DNA from: Hofstenia miamia
Lineage: Eukaryota; Xenacoelomorpha; Acoela
Direction: 5' to 3'
Assembly: GCA_004352715.1 (NCBI GenBank)
Contig: SCFE01000031.1
Coordinates: 1,798,535-1,862,534 of the forward strand
Length of the DNA: 64,000 bases
Below, in pieces: positions 11,559 through 25,400 of this stretch. The translations under genes were made by a program, and so were the position numbers. Below the pieces are notes generated by a model. It was given only the letters and a program-made list of their open reading frames with translations, was not told the DNA's origin and did not search any database. Positions within the stretch are counted from its first letter, which is position 1; each line of letters begins with the position of its first letter.

Positions 11559-13446
11559 CTAATCTCCTATGTGGAGCAGATTTACATCAAATGAATCCTT
11601 ATAAATTTATTAGAAATCTTTGTATAAGTAGTGACATGAAATTGAATGTGCATAAGAATAGAAGTGACCATTTAAATGTTTGAACACAATAAGCACTTGT
11701 CCAGAAGGAGGTAACAAAAGAGAGAATCACTAAAGCTCTACAGATTAGATGACTCGCTCCTATTGATTTCTAGTGACTAAAGCTGCTCATCGACAATTTC
11801 AATCCATCGGTGACTAAGCGGATCGGATCGTATTGACCAAATTTCACAGCAATTAAAAAACTGTCATCCTGCCACCGATTGGTTTCTATGCTCTAATAGC
11901 CTGATTAATTAAAATTTGCTCTCCACTTTATTAACATTAAAAGAAATAAAATGAGTAAAATTACGAAATTGTGTTGGTCTATTCTGCAGTTTGACAATTC
12001 AAATTTCCAGCACAATGCATTGTTTTGCATCGAAGATCATAGATCAAAATCCCGGATTAAAACAGTAATCTTTGTCAAGGAAGTAATTTTTTTGAAAGTA
12101 TTTGTTCCCACTTTGCGCAAAAAATGAATGAATGTATACTGTTTAGTTTTTGAAAAGCAAAAATTAGCTACCCTTTGCTGTGTAAGAAGTTGCAAAAATT
12201 CATTAAAATGTACTGATTTTCCTTAACAATTTAAATCCTCCATTTTGTCATATAAGCATTAAAGCATTGCAATATAACCTCGAATTGCCAACATTTTCAT
12301 CTTCTACGCAAACTGCAAAATAATATTCCTGTGGAGCCAATTCTGCAATCAGTTCGTCCAATTGTATTTCGCCATTTTGCAAAATTGAAAAATAGGTGAC
12401 TCCAGTTTCTAGAATCCAAAAATGAAAGTTGCTTTCTAAATCAGCATCAATGACGACAACCTAAAAGCGCTCAAAAATGAAAAATTTACAACTAATTTTA
12501 AGCAAAATGCATAATGATATCTATTTCTTATTTAAAGCTAAAGTAAAGTAAATGGGGAATTTTAAATGTCGCTTTTTTGCAAAATATCATGATTAAAAAA
12601 TTTATTCCTACGTTGTTCTTGCATACTAGTTATACGATCGTTGGACGTTATCAGAGAATGACATCAGGTAACCGATTAAACCCACCCAATTTGGTGTTTC
12701 GGGTCGGGTCAGGTCGTGTTCAGGTACTGTCAACAAAGATTAGATTAATTTGTCGTTTTTTAGGAGCTTAATTAATCTTAATAAGAACATGCAGATATAT
12801 TTCGACTTACAAAATCATCGTCAGTTTTACAAATTATTCCCTCTAAATTTACTAGATTTTACAATAATAATTATAATTTCTTAAATTTTAAAAAGTGACA
12901 AGCTTAATTTATAAATATAGTCTTCTTTTGTTTTTAAACTTGGTTGCAAGGATTTTATAAAAATACTCTCAATAATTTGATTGGAGAAAGATCCAAGATG
13001 TTAAACAACCAATAAAGTCAATATCTACGCTTCGGGTGTGGGTCGAATTCGCGTAATGAATATTCTGATTGGGTCGGGTTCTTGTGCATACTGAAGACAT
13101 ATTGTCATTTTCTAGTGTCTATTATTACGAATTTTTATATAACATCGCAAAGGAATCCAACAAATGCCGCTTGATGCGTATTTTTGAATTTTGTTTCTAT
13201 AGATACAAGTAAAACTTGTATTGAAATTTGGACTATATGATGGCCGCGACAGACTGTGGCTAAATGGAAAGCTGATCTTTTATATTATATACAGAACAAT
13301 GAAATCACAATACAATTTAATAAGTGTGCCTTTGATATTTTAAGATATTATAGTTATTGTAAAACACAGTTCAAAGCTATTTTAATAAAAAAAATATTAA
13401 GAATTAGAAACTTTTTAATTTATTTAATAAAGGACTAACATATTTG

Positions 13447-13478
<32 letters not shown>

Positions 13479-16400
13479 TAATATATTATATGTAATATTT
13501 TTAGGATTGTAGAAATTGTAAATTTTCAAATACCATACTTTATATTTATTAAAAGTATTTTGTATGATCATATATAGCACCATCACCTATTTTGTTGATT
13601 ACAATTACATATACATGTATATTACAATGAATATTAACCTTAAACAGCCTGGTGATTTTTAAAGAAATTTCATAATCCTATAAAAATTTTTTTGAACCTT
13701 TATAGCTCAAAAACTATTAATGGTGGGCTCAATCTGAAGGATGCACATGATAGAAGAGAGTCTCCTCTTTTTTTGCTCTAGATCCGCGCACTTTCCTTGT
13801 CCCCGCGACCACTAACTTTGCGCACGGCACACCTCAATGGGTTTAAAATATATGCAAATCTCAAGAAACAGTAAAAGTTTTTGTTACCTCCAGGAGCTCA
13901 AAACCCTCTAAATACACTAACACTAAGTATGGAGAGAATTTAAATCTTTTTCAAAATTTCAAAAATTTCTAAGAAAACTTGTTAATCTTTTCAACAATCT
14001 CTGCCACAACAATAAGCTAAAGTATGTTCCCCAATAGACCTACCCATGCCCCAAGATTTTCAAATTTGGAAATAGGCTTGGAGAAAATTTGGTTTGTCCT
14101 TTAAAATGGACGCTAGGCTGTTTAAGGTTAAGGGACATTTTATGAAAGTAATAAGAAATATGTAAACAAATTCTAAATATTTTCTCAAGATCATTAATGT
14201 TTTCAATAATGAATTTTAAAAATATAGTGTATCTAAGAAACTATCGATACAGAAACAAAAATATTTTACGTGTTTTACACACAGTCATTTGAAATATGTT
14301 TTCTATGAAAGATGATGAACACAACAAAATTGAACTTGGAATATACGTTTAAGTGAATACTTAAAAGAATAAGCAATATTCGCTACTATTTTTATTGAAA
14401 AACTGTTTATAATAATTCTCCATCTGTTTGCATTTGATTTCATTTGCTGTTTCAATATTACATGGTTTTGAACGGCCTGTAATCTGTACTTAAATGTTCT
14501 AGTATTTCAGGATGCAATTGGGCTTGTGTGTATGATGTGGTATTTTAAGTGGTAAGTGTACAATAAAAAGGGTTTGGATGTATGCAAATATATGACAAGA
14601 AATTGCAAAATATTTATTATCATACCTGGCCAATAACTGATTGTACAGACGAGTTTTCTTTCAATACGAATTCGTAATTTTTCTTCGAAAAAGTGGGAGA
14701 ATTGTCGTTTGAATCAAGGACGGAAACAGTAACAGTTGAAGGATTACTTTTAAGTTGGCTAGCTAATGCTACGGCTTGCAACAACCGCATGTTCTATTCA
14801 CTTATATTAAAATGGGGCTGTATATTGTATTTTTGATGCATATGGTTTACCTATGTTAGTATTTATTGTACATTACACATAGTAACCACATTTGCAAGTG
14901 TGCATAAATTCAGTGCATTAACGTTTCAAAGGGTGACGCCCAAAAATATATGGATGCTTTTATGAAGTACTAACATAAGAACAAGATTTTAATCATTTGA
15001 GACTTGGTGGCAGATATGGACATGGCTGAAAATTTAGGTCCAAACATGGTACATTTAAAATAATGGCAACTCGGGCTACTTTTATAATACCTGTGAAAAA
15101 ATTTCTAATTTTTCTACTTGCTGCACCAAAATTTGGTATGATAAATGCTTCCAATAAAATCTACACATCAAAATGGCAGATTTTCAATTGAAATTTAGAA
15201 GAGTACATGATGCTAATATAAAACTTCGGCATATAAATTTAATTTTTCAATATATTTTTATAACTTTTATAGCACCCAATGTATTTGCATTGATTTGCAT
15301 GCACTGTTGCAGAATAGTTATAAGTACCACCCTGGTGTAGCATCACAGATCCATTTCAAAATTTAACTTTGACAATAGGGTGCTTCTTACCATTTGCTTA
15401 TTCCAATATCATTCCCTTTACTACTAAGCAGCTTCAGTTTCTTTAGGTGCCTCCAACGATTAAGGATAAATACGTAATATACTATTAATTGAGTGCAATA
15501 TTATTAAATATATTTTATAGATTGTTAAGCAGAAATTCCAAATCCCATCGATAAGTTTGAGGAAAATTTCAGTTACTTATTCCGCTGTTCACAAATTTTG
15601 GGGGGCTATGTATTTACAATACATAGTTTTGAAGTCCAAGTAAAATACTATGTAGTTTTCACTTATAGAGTTTGATTAATTGTTATATTTACCCGAAATA
15701 TGTATGGAGTCAACAATGATTCTCTGTCAATTACTTCACTTATTATCAGGCTGTTACCACTAATTGAAAAGGGAAGATCTTCGTCAATTATGCGAAATTC
15801 GAATTCACCGTTAACACCCTAGAATACCTGTTAAAATCTTTTATATATTCACGACATAATTATGTATAAAAAACCATCAATATTTACTAGTGATCAATAA
15901 ATATATTTAGAATACTTAGCAGGTGCTTTTCATTGATGGTATAAGAAAGTGTGTTAACATATAACCTGATCTCTATCAGTTGCAGATATAGTACCAATAA
16001 TTTGATTTATGAGTCCAGGCTCCAATATGGTGAAATCATAAGATGAAGATGTCATTATTGGAGGATTGTCATCAATATCTATAACTGTGAGGAATATAGG
16101 AACCTCTGTTTTCTGATAATAGTTGACAACTTGAGTTGCTGTCACATCGATTACCACTTCATTAAGGTCATTGTTTTCTCTGTCTATTGACCTGATCACT
16201 GTAAGAGTTCCATCAGGGTCAATTTGGAACAAATCCGACATCTGCCCTAAACAAGCGATTTGATATTTTCAAAGGCATTAATATATAGAACTGCGTAAAA
16301 GCATTAGGCTGACGGTATATGCATTGAAAAAATCAAGGGATAAAGCCATTGAATATGACATTAATGTGTATATTTAAGTTAACTTTTTTATCATTGGAAA

Positions 16401-19400
16401 GCAACTATTTACATTAAAATTGCTTAAAACGAAAACCTTACTTGTTTGACAATTTTCACATTGTTCTTGAAATATAAATTCCCTATTAATACAACATTTA
16501 AAATAAATCAGCAACTTAATTGGAATTTTAAAATATTTCTGGATATCACTTGTGCATTTACAAGTAAATAGCAATTATAGTGGCCTGTGGTCAGCCTACA
16601 AATTTTACAACGTATCTAGTGTTGTGAGTTCTTTATATTAATGAGTTTGATATTAATTGCATAAAGTCTTTAGATTTATATTGTGAGCAAAACTCCATTG
16701 AACAATTCCATGCGTAATAATAACAAATTGATACAACTACCCTTCAATTAATTAAATACAAAAATTTGACACACAAACCTAAAATGGCATAAGTCAAAGC
16801 TGAAGAAAACATAGCGTCTGGATCTGTTGCTGAAATAGGTTCAGTCATTGTGACTTGAACCTAAAAAGCATTGTTAAGCATGAAGTAAATGGAGAAGCGA
16901 AATACATTTGTTGCCTCTTCTGGGAAGTAACCAGTGTAAAATCTTTGTGTAAATTGTGGAGGCTGGTCATCACTATCCTCAATGTATATAGTTATTTCTG
17001 CGACATCAGAGTTAGGTACTTCTTTGTTAATTTGAGGTACGAGATTCTAAGAATATAAATTTTGAAATAAAAGAATATATATATATATATATATATATCC
17101 TGTTATAATTCAGGATTGTTAGAGAAACACACACGTAATGATACTTAATTCTGATAATACAATTTTAAAGTAAATTTGAAATTTTGGAAAATTAACGAAA
17201 ACTTTACATATAGCAATTGAAACGTCTAGCGTATATAACTTTCAATGTTTTTAATTGTAATATAAAAATAAATAACTACATCTAGTGTAGCATAATCCAT
17301 TCAAAAAAGCAAAAAACTACAAAGATGGGAACAAGATCGAATAATAGTTTTATTAATTTTGTGTTTTTGATGAATTAGCATGAAACCAAGCCATGTAATT
17401 TGAATTCGGAATTAATTTGTAAAAATAATTACTTGTCACTTTAACTACCCCAACAACGTCAGCAAGAATGCAATCGCTCGAGAGTTTATCCCCTATAGAT
17501 GTCGAAATGCAAATGGTACCCCTACAAGACGAACTAGATTCAATCAAAATCCTCCAAACACTGAGAAGAAACGCCGAAAACGAAGCAGCACTGAAAAATC
17601 AGATCTCAATACTAGAAAAGAAATTCGAAAGAATTAAAAAGGAAAGAGAAGACATCATAACTGAACTAAAACAGGATATGAGTCAACGACTAGAAGAACA
17701 AATGAACATTTTTCAATCACAAATCAAATTACTTACACAAAAATTGGTCAAAGCGAACCAAAAAGTAATAGATCAAAATGAAAAATGGGAAACGATGTGT
17801 ACCAAACTAGAAGTAGAAAATGAAAACCTACAACAGGAGAACGAGATACAACAATTAGAACTCGAACAATTGAAGGATCAATTGCGACTAATAAAACTCT
17901 CAGAAGAGGACGAACAAATGTCGAAACTGATATGAATGGAAGACATACTAGTCTCCGAAGAGCCAGAAGCAGAGTTGGGAGCTCCAAGAAGGAGAACACA
18001 AACGAATTATGAAAAACCACAAAACTTGTCAACCGAAGAAGAGGAAGAAAAAGAAAAAATAATTCACGAAATAACTCAAGAAGTCAAAAAACGAGTATCA
18101 ACTGAAGGTCTAGAAAGCCTGAAAAAACCGTCACACAACAAAACAATACTGATGGAAAAAGAGAACGAACCAACACCCTGCAAAGCACAAATCCAAAAAT
18201 TTATAGGGAAAATAGATAGCTATTTTCTAACATTTGAAGAATGGTTGGAGCTCTTCGAATTAACAATGAAAGAAAGGCGAGTAGATCAAACCACAGCAGC
18301 AGCAAGGCTACCACTGTACCTAGCAGGAGCCGCACATCAACACTGTCTAATGCTCAATGCAGAAACAAAAAGAAACTACAAACAGCTAACAGGAAACTTC
18401 ATCAAATATTATAGAAATGAGAGTTTTAAAAACCAATACAGATTGATACTTAATGGAATGAAAATGAGAAAATTCAACAATATCAGAAATTACATGTCAC
18501 AAGTAGAGCGACTATTAACATTAAGCTCCAGAGGAGGATACTACTCCAAATATGATCTATTCTCACACATCACTAAGGGATTACCAGAGAATATAAGACA
18601 GCAATTTGAAATAAAATGCGATGTCAATGACAAATTGGAAAAGATGATAAGAAAAGCTGTTGATATTCAGGTAATGTTGGAAACTAACTCAAGAACCTAT
18701 GAGAAAGCAACCTGGAATCGGCAGAATACAATGAACTGGAAAACAAAAGAACAAACACAGGCAAGATCATCGCGAACCAGTTTCGGCAAAAAAGATGATA
18801 AGATAATAAAAATAAAAACGAAAAATGGACAGACAAAGAAACTTAGGGAACGAGATGTCCGTTGCTACAATTGTGGACAAAAATGACAGCGAAAAACTGA
18901 AGAAAGCAATAAACATTATAGAAGAAGGAGAAGGACATTTCAATGACGAAGACTTAATAAATTCAGACTACGAAACCGCATCAGATATTGAAGAAACTGA
19001 AAATAATGAAGAATCGGAAAACTAGAGGGAGCACCGACTCCAGACAACCATGCACCAGTCATGATCTTGACCAATCTACACAATGTTAACACAATTACAG
19101 TTGTGATAAACGCTGTAATGATTAAAGCTACGATCGACACAGGTGCAGTGAAATCAATAATCACAGATGAATGCGTAACAAAACTGGGATTCACAAGAGA
19201 AGAACTATTGAAATCGTACAACAGGTTGATAAATGCATCAGGTGAATACATAGACACAAAAGGAACACTAGAAGCAGTGAGAATAAGAATAGTGAACAAG
19301 ACATTTGAACAGCATTTATAACACCATACGGACTCTACGAGTGGATATACATGGCGTTTGGACTATGCAATGCACCGGCAACATTCCAATGTTATATCAC

Positions 19401-22400
19401 AAAAGTTTTGAAAAACAAGCAAAACAAAATCGAGGAAGGAATAAATGCCTACATTGATGACATAATCATAACAAGTGATACTGTAGAACAACACCTACAA
19501 AAACTTGATAGAACGTTGAAGATATTGAAGGACGCCAGATTAAGAGTAAATGGCAACAAATGCGACATATTAAAGAAGAAAGTGATATTTCTGGGACAAA
19601 TAATAAGCCAAGGACAAATTAGCATGAAAGACAATGCATGAGAAATGATAAGAAAAATTGAAAAACCAAATATGAAGAAAGACTTGCAAAGGATAATGGT
19701 TTTCTTTAATTACCATGGTACATTCATACTGAAAATCGCAGGAAAAACAGCAAAAATGACAAACCTGATGAAAAAATCTGTACCATTTGTGTGGAGCTGG
19801 GAACAGCAGGAAGAACTAGACAAAATAAAATATGAATTATCCAAATTGCCTTCTCTAAATACTCCGGACTACGGAAAAGAATTCATATTAGACTGCGATG
19901 CAAGTAAAGTGGCAATAGGAGCAGCAATTAGTCAAATAAAAGAAGGAAAAGAGGTACCGGTACAATTCTTTAGCAGAAAATTAAAAGCAAGGAAGGAGAA
20001 TTATGGATCCACAAAACTAGAAATGCTAGCATTCATAGAAAGCATAAAGAAATGTCGACACTTCTTAATTGGAAAGAAATTCTGAGTGCGGACAGATAAC
20101 AGCAGCCTCGCCTGGTTAAAGGAATTCTCAGGGGACAAGTCGTCAATAGTCTCACACTGGATAGAATATCTCAACGAATTTAACTTCACAATCGAACATA
20201 GAAAAGGAAAACTCCACTCTAATGCCGACTTCTGGACCTCATTACCAGAATATGAAAGAGATCTCAAAAGGAAAGTAGGAAGTAAAACGGAATTTCAATT
20301 CATACCTCACAACAAATACGAGGAATTACCCAATATAAATGTCGACAAAAAGGAAAAGCAATCATACCAATCATGATTAAAGAAGAAATAGTCGAAGATG
20401 AAATAATAGAAAGACAAAACCAGGACATAATACTAAAAGAAATAAAAGACAAACTAAAAAACCAAGAAAAGAAGTTATCAAAAACCGCAAATAGTTATTT
20501 CAATCGATACACATGAGACAACGAAGGTTAAACTAGATAGACATTACCCCGCTTGTAAGAAACTGTAGTTAAGCATCTCTAAATAGTTCTGAGTTAATAC
20601 ACATCTTGGGCCTGGGTGATGATTCTACACTAGTTTGCTCTACACATGCCAGGAATTTTTCAAAATCTGCAATAGTTTTTTCAAAAAATATCTAATTTAT
20701 AACTCATGAACCAGTGAAGATATTTCCTTTTTCTCTTTCGACTTCTATTCACGACCTGGTGCGGTTCCGTCCAGGCGTGGCAAAATCTGACTTTGTGCAC
20801 GGCGTGGCTGGGCAGGACTCAGACAGTTTTTCTTTAGAAAAATAAATATGTGAAGTTAGTTGTTGTTCCCATGTGAATTAGACCAACTCATTATTTTAAC
20901 ATTAGGACTAAGTATGGAAATATTTTGAATATTTTTCCAAAAATCGAATTTATCATTGAAAAATATTCATATTTGGATGTACTTCAGGCAAAAAGACCGG
21001 TTTTACCAGAAATTGCATGCAGTTGCGGAACCGTGCCTGGATTTTTCTACGCGAGCACGGAATGAAAGGACGTAGTGGGGCGCGAGCACGACAGGGCAAG
21101 AAATTTAAAGAATATTCAAGCGCGAGTTAGTTTTATGCGGTCATAGCCGCAGGAAGAGCTGGCTACGACCAAAATACCGGCTAAAATTCACTATGAAAAT
21201 ACTCATTTTCAATTGATTTCACGTTGTCTCAGTTTGAAGTCTAATAATAAAAGTGATGCTGGATATTTTGTGGGTATGACTATCACAAATATATTTTAGT
21301 TTATATGCTGCCTAAGAATTATATAGGATGCATTACAGGATTGCTGCATTGAAAATTACAATACTGCACTTAGTAGTAAAAAACACCGATTATGGAAAAA
21401 AATCGGGAGCAAAAAAATGCGTTGGCCACAGAACACTAGCGCGAGTCCACCACGGCACGAAAATCCATAAATCTTTTTTAGAATGTAAAGGCATCTTAGA
21501 TTAAACCTCTAATAAATATAGTGTTTTTGGCGTCAAATATTTTCAATAACTTTACAAATTGTTTTAGAAACAAAGCCTTCGATGATTTTAACATGAATTG
21601 ATTTAGAAAATCAAGTTAGCAAATATATTTGACACAGATTTTTATATGAGCACGAGCACGGCACGGCCATGAAATTTTCTAAAAATGGGCACGATCATGG
21701 CACAAGCACGGCACTGCTCGGCACGACCAGGCACGGAACAGTTCCAAAGCTGATTGCATGAGCGGGCCCAAACTCATAGATGTTTCCATCTCAAAGTCTT
21801 ACAATATGTGTGGAGATAGGGTTAAACAATTCTGCTGATTAAAGAATACCGCAAACCCTTAATTTTTGTTTTCAATGATAAAGAAACATGGAAAGACATC
21901 CCAGAGTCATTTGGAAAGCACAAAATTTTCTAACGTCAGGAGATGCATCGATTCAAATTTGGTGCTTTTTCAACACCATTTGGCAGTGAATTACCTTTTT
22001 TTTACGGAAAGGACGACTTTGTCAACTCTCAAATTAATTAACCAATTGCTCAAATTAAATATGAATATTTCATGTGGTATGTCGTTTTGTGAGACATTCT
22101 CTAATTTACAAAAGAGTTTCCTTTTTCTTGAAACATGCAGACCTTCCAGAATGGCAAACTTGTTGTATCATGGACTCATTGCTGATGAAAATTTTGCGCT
22201 TTCAAGATTTGCTCCAAAACCATATGGTAAAAATGTTTTATAGAAAAAATTTGTTTGAACATTTTGTTTATCTTTTCGGAGTTTAAATAATAATGAATTT
22301 AAATCCTAAATCCCAGATCTACCTACATAATTTCGTTATCAAATCAACGTACCGGTAGTAGTAAATAGTAAAGAGGCTGTATTATCCTATTAGAACACTG

Positions 22401-25400
22401 TACAACGCTAATAAAATGTATCTTTAAGGCGACACGTACTGCATAGATAAATAACAAATTTAGTATATGTAGACGTATTCTTAGAGAAATTTGTCCCAAA
22501 AAAAACTTATTAAGAGCCCATTTTGTAGTATTTGGCCGTTCAAATAAATCAATGTCAGTGTGCAAATGAATGAAGTTTGCCATGTAGACTATACGGTTAA
22601 AGTAAGAGAAAGATGTCACAACCTTAGCATTTTGTGGGGATTTAATGAGCAAGCGATAACCTGAACGCAGACCAGGTCAACGGGGCGTATAAAAAGATAA
22701 TAAATCAGTTATCGAAATATCAGCATTCCCAATTAAAAGATCAAGTAGGTAAGACGATATGATATAGGCAAAATCCCCAAAAATTTATGACGTGCAATAG
22801 TGTTTACTTCTGAAAATATCAATTTCAAGCATCTATTTTGGAATTGCTCCATCCAATTCAGCATAGTCAAACTAGGTTGCCAGACAATGGATGAATACAA
22901 CAATGATGATAGAATCTCGCTCTGAAAAAGTTGTAATTTAAACTTCCAGTGAGTCGCAAACGTAACAGTGCATTTGATAGAGAAAAAGCATGACTTGTAT
23001 ATATTGAATTTGTGCAAAAAATGTCACATTTTAAATTCAATATTACTAAAATACCAAGATCGCTAACTACAGGTAAAGAGTTCACAGTAATATTAGCAGC
23101 AGAAAATTTTCATCTAAAAAGCTATTATTAACACAAATGAATTGAAATTTTTCTACGTTGAAACGCATGTTGTTTTTTGCGGACTAACATTCAAGATGGT
23201 TGTAATCACGTATAAGGTCAGATTTAATTGAGCCAAACAGTTTGAGGTCCTCAGCAAACAAAAATGGAGGGGTAGTTTCACAGACATCAGGTAAACCATT
23301 GATGTAGATGATAAATAACACCGACCGAGAGCCGATCCTTGTGGGACACCACTAGTAACTCTAAGTAGCTTTGATTTAGTCCCATTGAAAACGACACACT
23401 GATGGTGATTTGACAAAATAGGAGGCAAACAACTTCAAAAGTTGACCACCTATTCCGAGCACATACCATTTCTTTATGTGTCACTGTACAAAGTATCCAT
23501 TCTTTCCTTTAGATTAATCTCAATTTGCATATAAATATATCTTGCTATTGAAGCAGAGTTGGCATCGGCCATATTTCCCCCAGCATTATCAGCAGTTGGC
23601 TTCGCCCAGCTTATATTCAGTATCGGAAGTATAGTGTGGTAGATTTTCTTGTAAAATAATTATATTCCATTATTTTACAATACAGAAGAGATCTCTAATT
23701 TCTTTAAATTATGATGTATTATACGAAATTTTATTCCAAACTTATATGCTAAGTTCAATTCAGTTATTTATTATTATTTTAATCACACTTGAAATAATAG
23801 TTATTTGACATACACTGAATGCACCCATATTTGGATTTAATGATAATAAATAATTTTTCCTCTACTCGATAACAAATTTTGTCGAAATATTATTTTTTAC
23901 CAAAACTGAATTTGGAGTAAATAAGTATTAAAATTTTTAGGAGACTCAGGTATTTTTTGCGCAGATATTTTGTAAAAAGAGTAATAAGACTTTGACTAGA
24001 AAATCAACCAAATTTACTGCGTTTTCGAGATAATAAAATTGTTCATCGACAATCAAAATCTTTATTTATTGTATAAATTTACCTCTGTTATAATTCTAAA
24101 TGTTATGATAGGCTGAGTTTCGAAATCCAAATAACCAATCAGCACTAAGTTTACAACGCTGTTTGTACCTGTTGGCTGATCTTCAGTTTGCAATGAAAAT
24201 AGCTGATTGACGAAGTCCTAAATGTAATATATTTTCAAAATATTCTTGCCAAATTTTACATATTTTCAATATATTAAAGGCATTTTAACAATAACGTAAC
24301 ACGGTACGAAAAGCAAGTTGCTGAAACTGTATCCAATAAGATATTTTAACAGCTACAGTTGTCTTTTAAGGACAAATATAGATTGAAGTGTTAACGATCT
24401 CTACTTGAAAATAGTTATATGGCATCGGAAATTGATTTCGTCTATTTAATTTTTTGCAATTTTAATTGTAGAATTTTATATATGCATAGAGTTCTAAATA
24501 CAAAAATGCTTTGTATGTCAATGGATTAACCATAACTCTTGCGCAAATCTACATAACTGTGCTCAATACTTAATAAGCCCTCCCTAAGTCTCTGCGAGAC
24601 CATTTAGTTGCATGGGACTAAATATTTCAGTGACGCTGTGACTAGCATGAGACACAAACAACAAATAATATACTGTGAGCATATATTTCAGAATATTACA
24701 ATTTTTTGCGAAATCTGGCCAATAGAGAAGTTATGCTGTGTGAGGAAATTTGACTGTGAGATTAGAAAATGTCATGGGACCGGGTCAGGATGGCACTGGG
24801 CTCAAATCCAATGACATTTAGAGCCATACATTTAATTAGGGTTTTACATGACGTCGTCAACTTAGAACTCTTCTAAGTCATTTGAAGAAGATGAGTGTGT
24901 TTATTATTTGTATTGCCAAAATATATGTATTATGTGCGAGTCTCATGACCAAAAATCTAACGAAAGTTTGAGAAGAAAAGTACGTTGTCCATGTGCACTG
25001 CATGCTAGACTTTTTCGTGGTACAAACCTTCAAGATAAAATGATCACAAGCTAATAGAAGAAAAGTACAGAAATTAAATGAATTTTGTTGACTGTTTAAT
25101 ATATTTGTAGATCTTTATTAAGGTAATAAATCTATTTAATAAAAAGAATCAAGCAAATTTATTGCTCAATGTATACAAAATTGTATAATAATAATAATAT
25201 ATCCTTAATATCTCCATTTAGTATTCACTTCTTTAATAATGCGTAATTCTAGAGTAATTAATCCTAACAGAGGACCACAAATAAATGTAAAGAGCACAGG
25301 CTTGCTATGGTGTTGGATTTTTTCACACAAAACAACAGCAATAGAACGGTTGTGTCACACAACAAGCACAACACAGTAGCGGACCAATTTGAACTAACAT

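Larger units (their letters stand above)
12461..14625 (-). other. Cadherin intron carrying two DNA transposons
   Basis: Contains the TIR element at 12652-13114, a (TA)n run at about 13448-13480 and the piggyBac-like element at 13638-14127. No other exon recognised. Confidence 0.6.
17468..20530 (+). mobile_element. Decayed Ty3/gypsy retrotransposon, copy 1 (internally deleted)
   Basis: In order: coiled-coil plus capsid-type gag, start of a CCHC zinc knuckle, aspartic protease (DTGA), the second half of a reverse transcriptase (YIDD), RNase H, then a tail that stops before the integrase. The pol part is clearly related to the element at 58672-64000. It lacks the first half of the reverse transcriptase and all of the integrase. 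No long terminal repeats could be found on either side. It lies antisense within a cadherin intron. Confidence 0.88.
17047..24082 (-). other. 7-kb cadherin intron packed with transposons
   Basis: Both flanking exons are phase 0 and join into a continuous EC repeat (RIITE|NLVPQ). Inside lie a (TA)n run (17077-17098), a decayed Ty3/gypsy element on the opposite strand, the hAT element at 21020-21752 and a LINE fragment on the gene's own strand. Confidence 0.75.

Noticed and set aside
21866-22286. Overlapping frames of 125 and 70 codons in the cadherin intron
   Set aside because: No recognised domain, no splice context, AT-rich composition; could be an old repeat.
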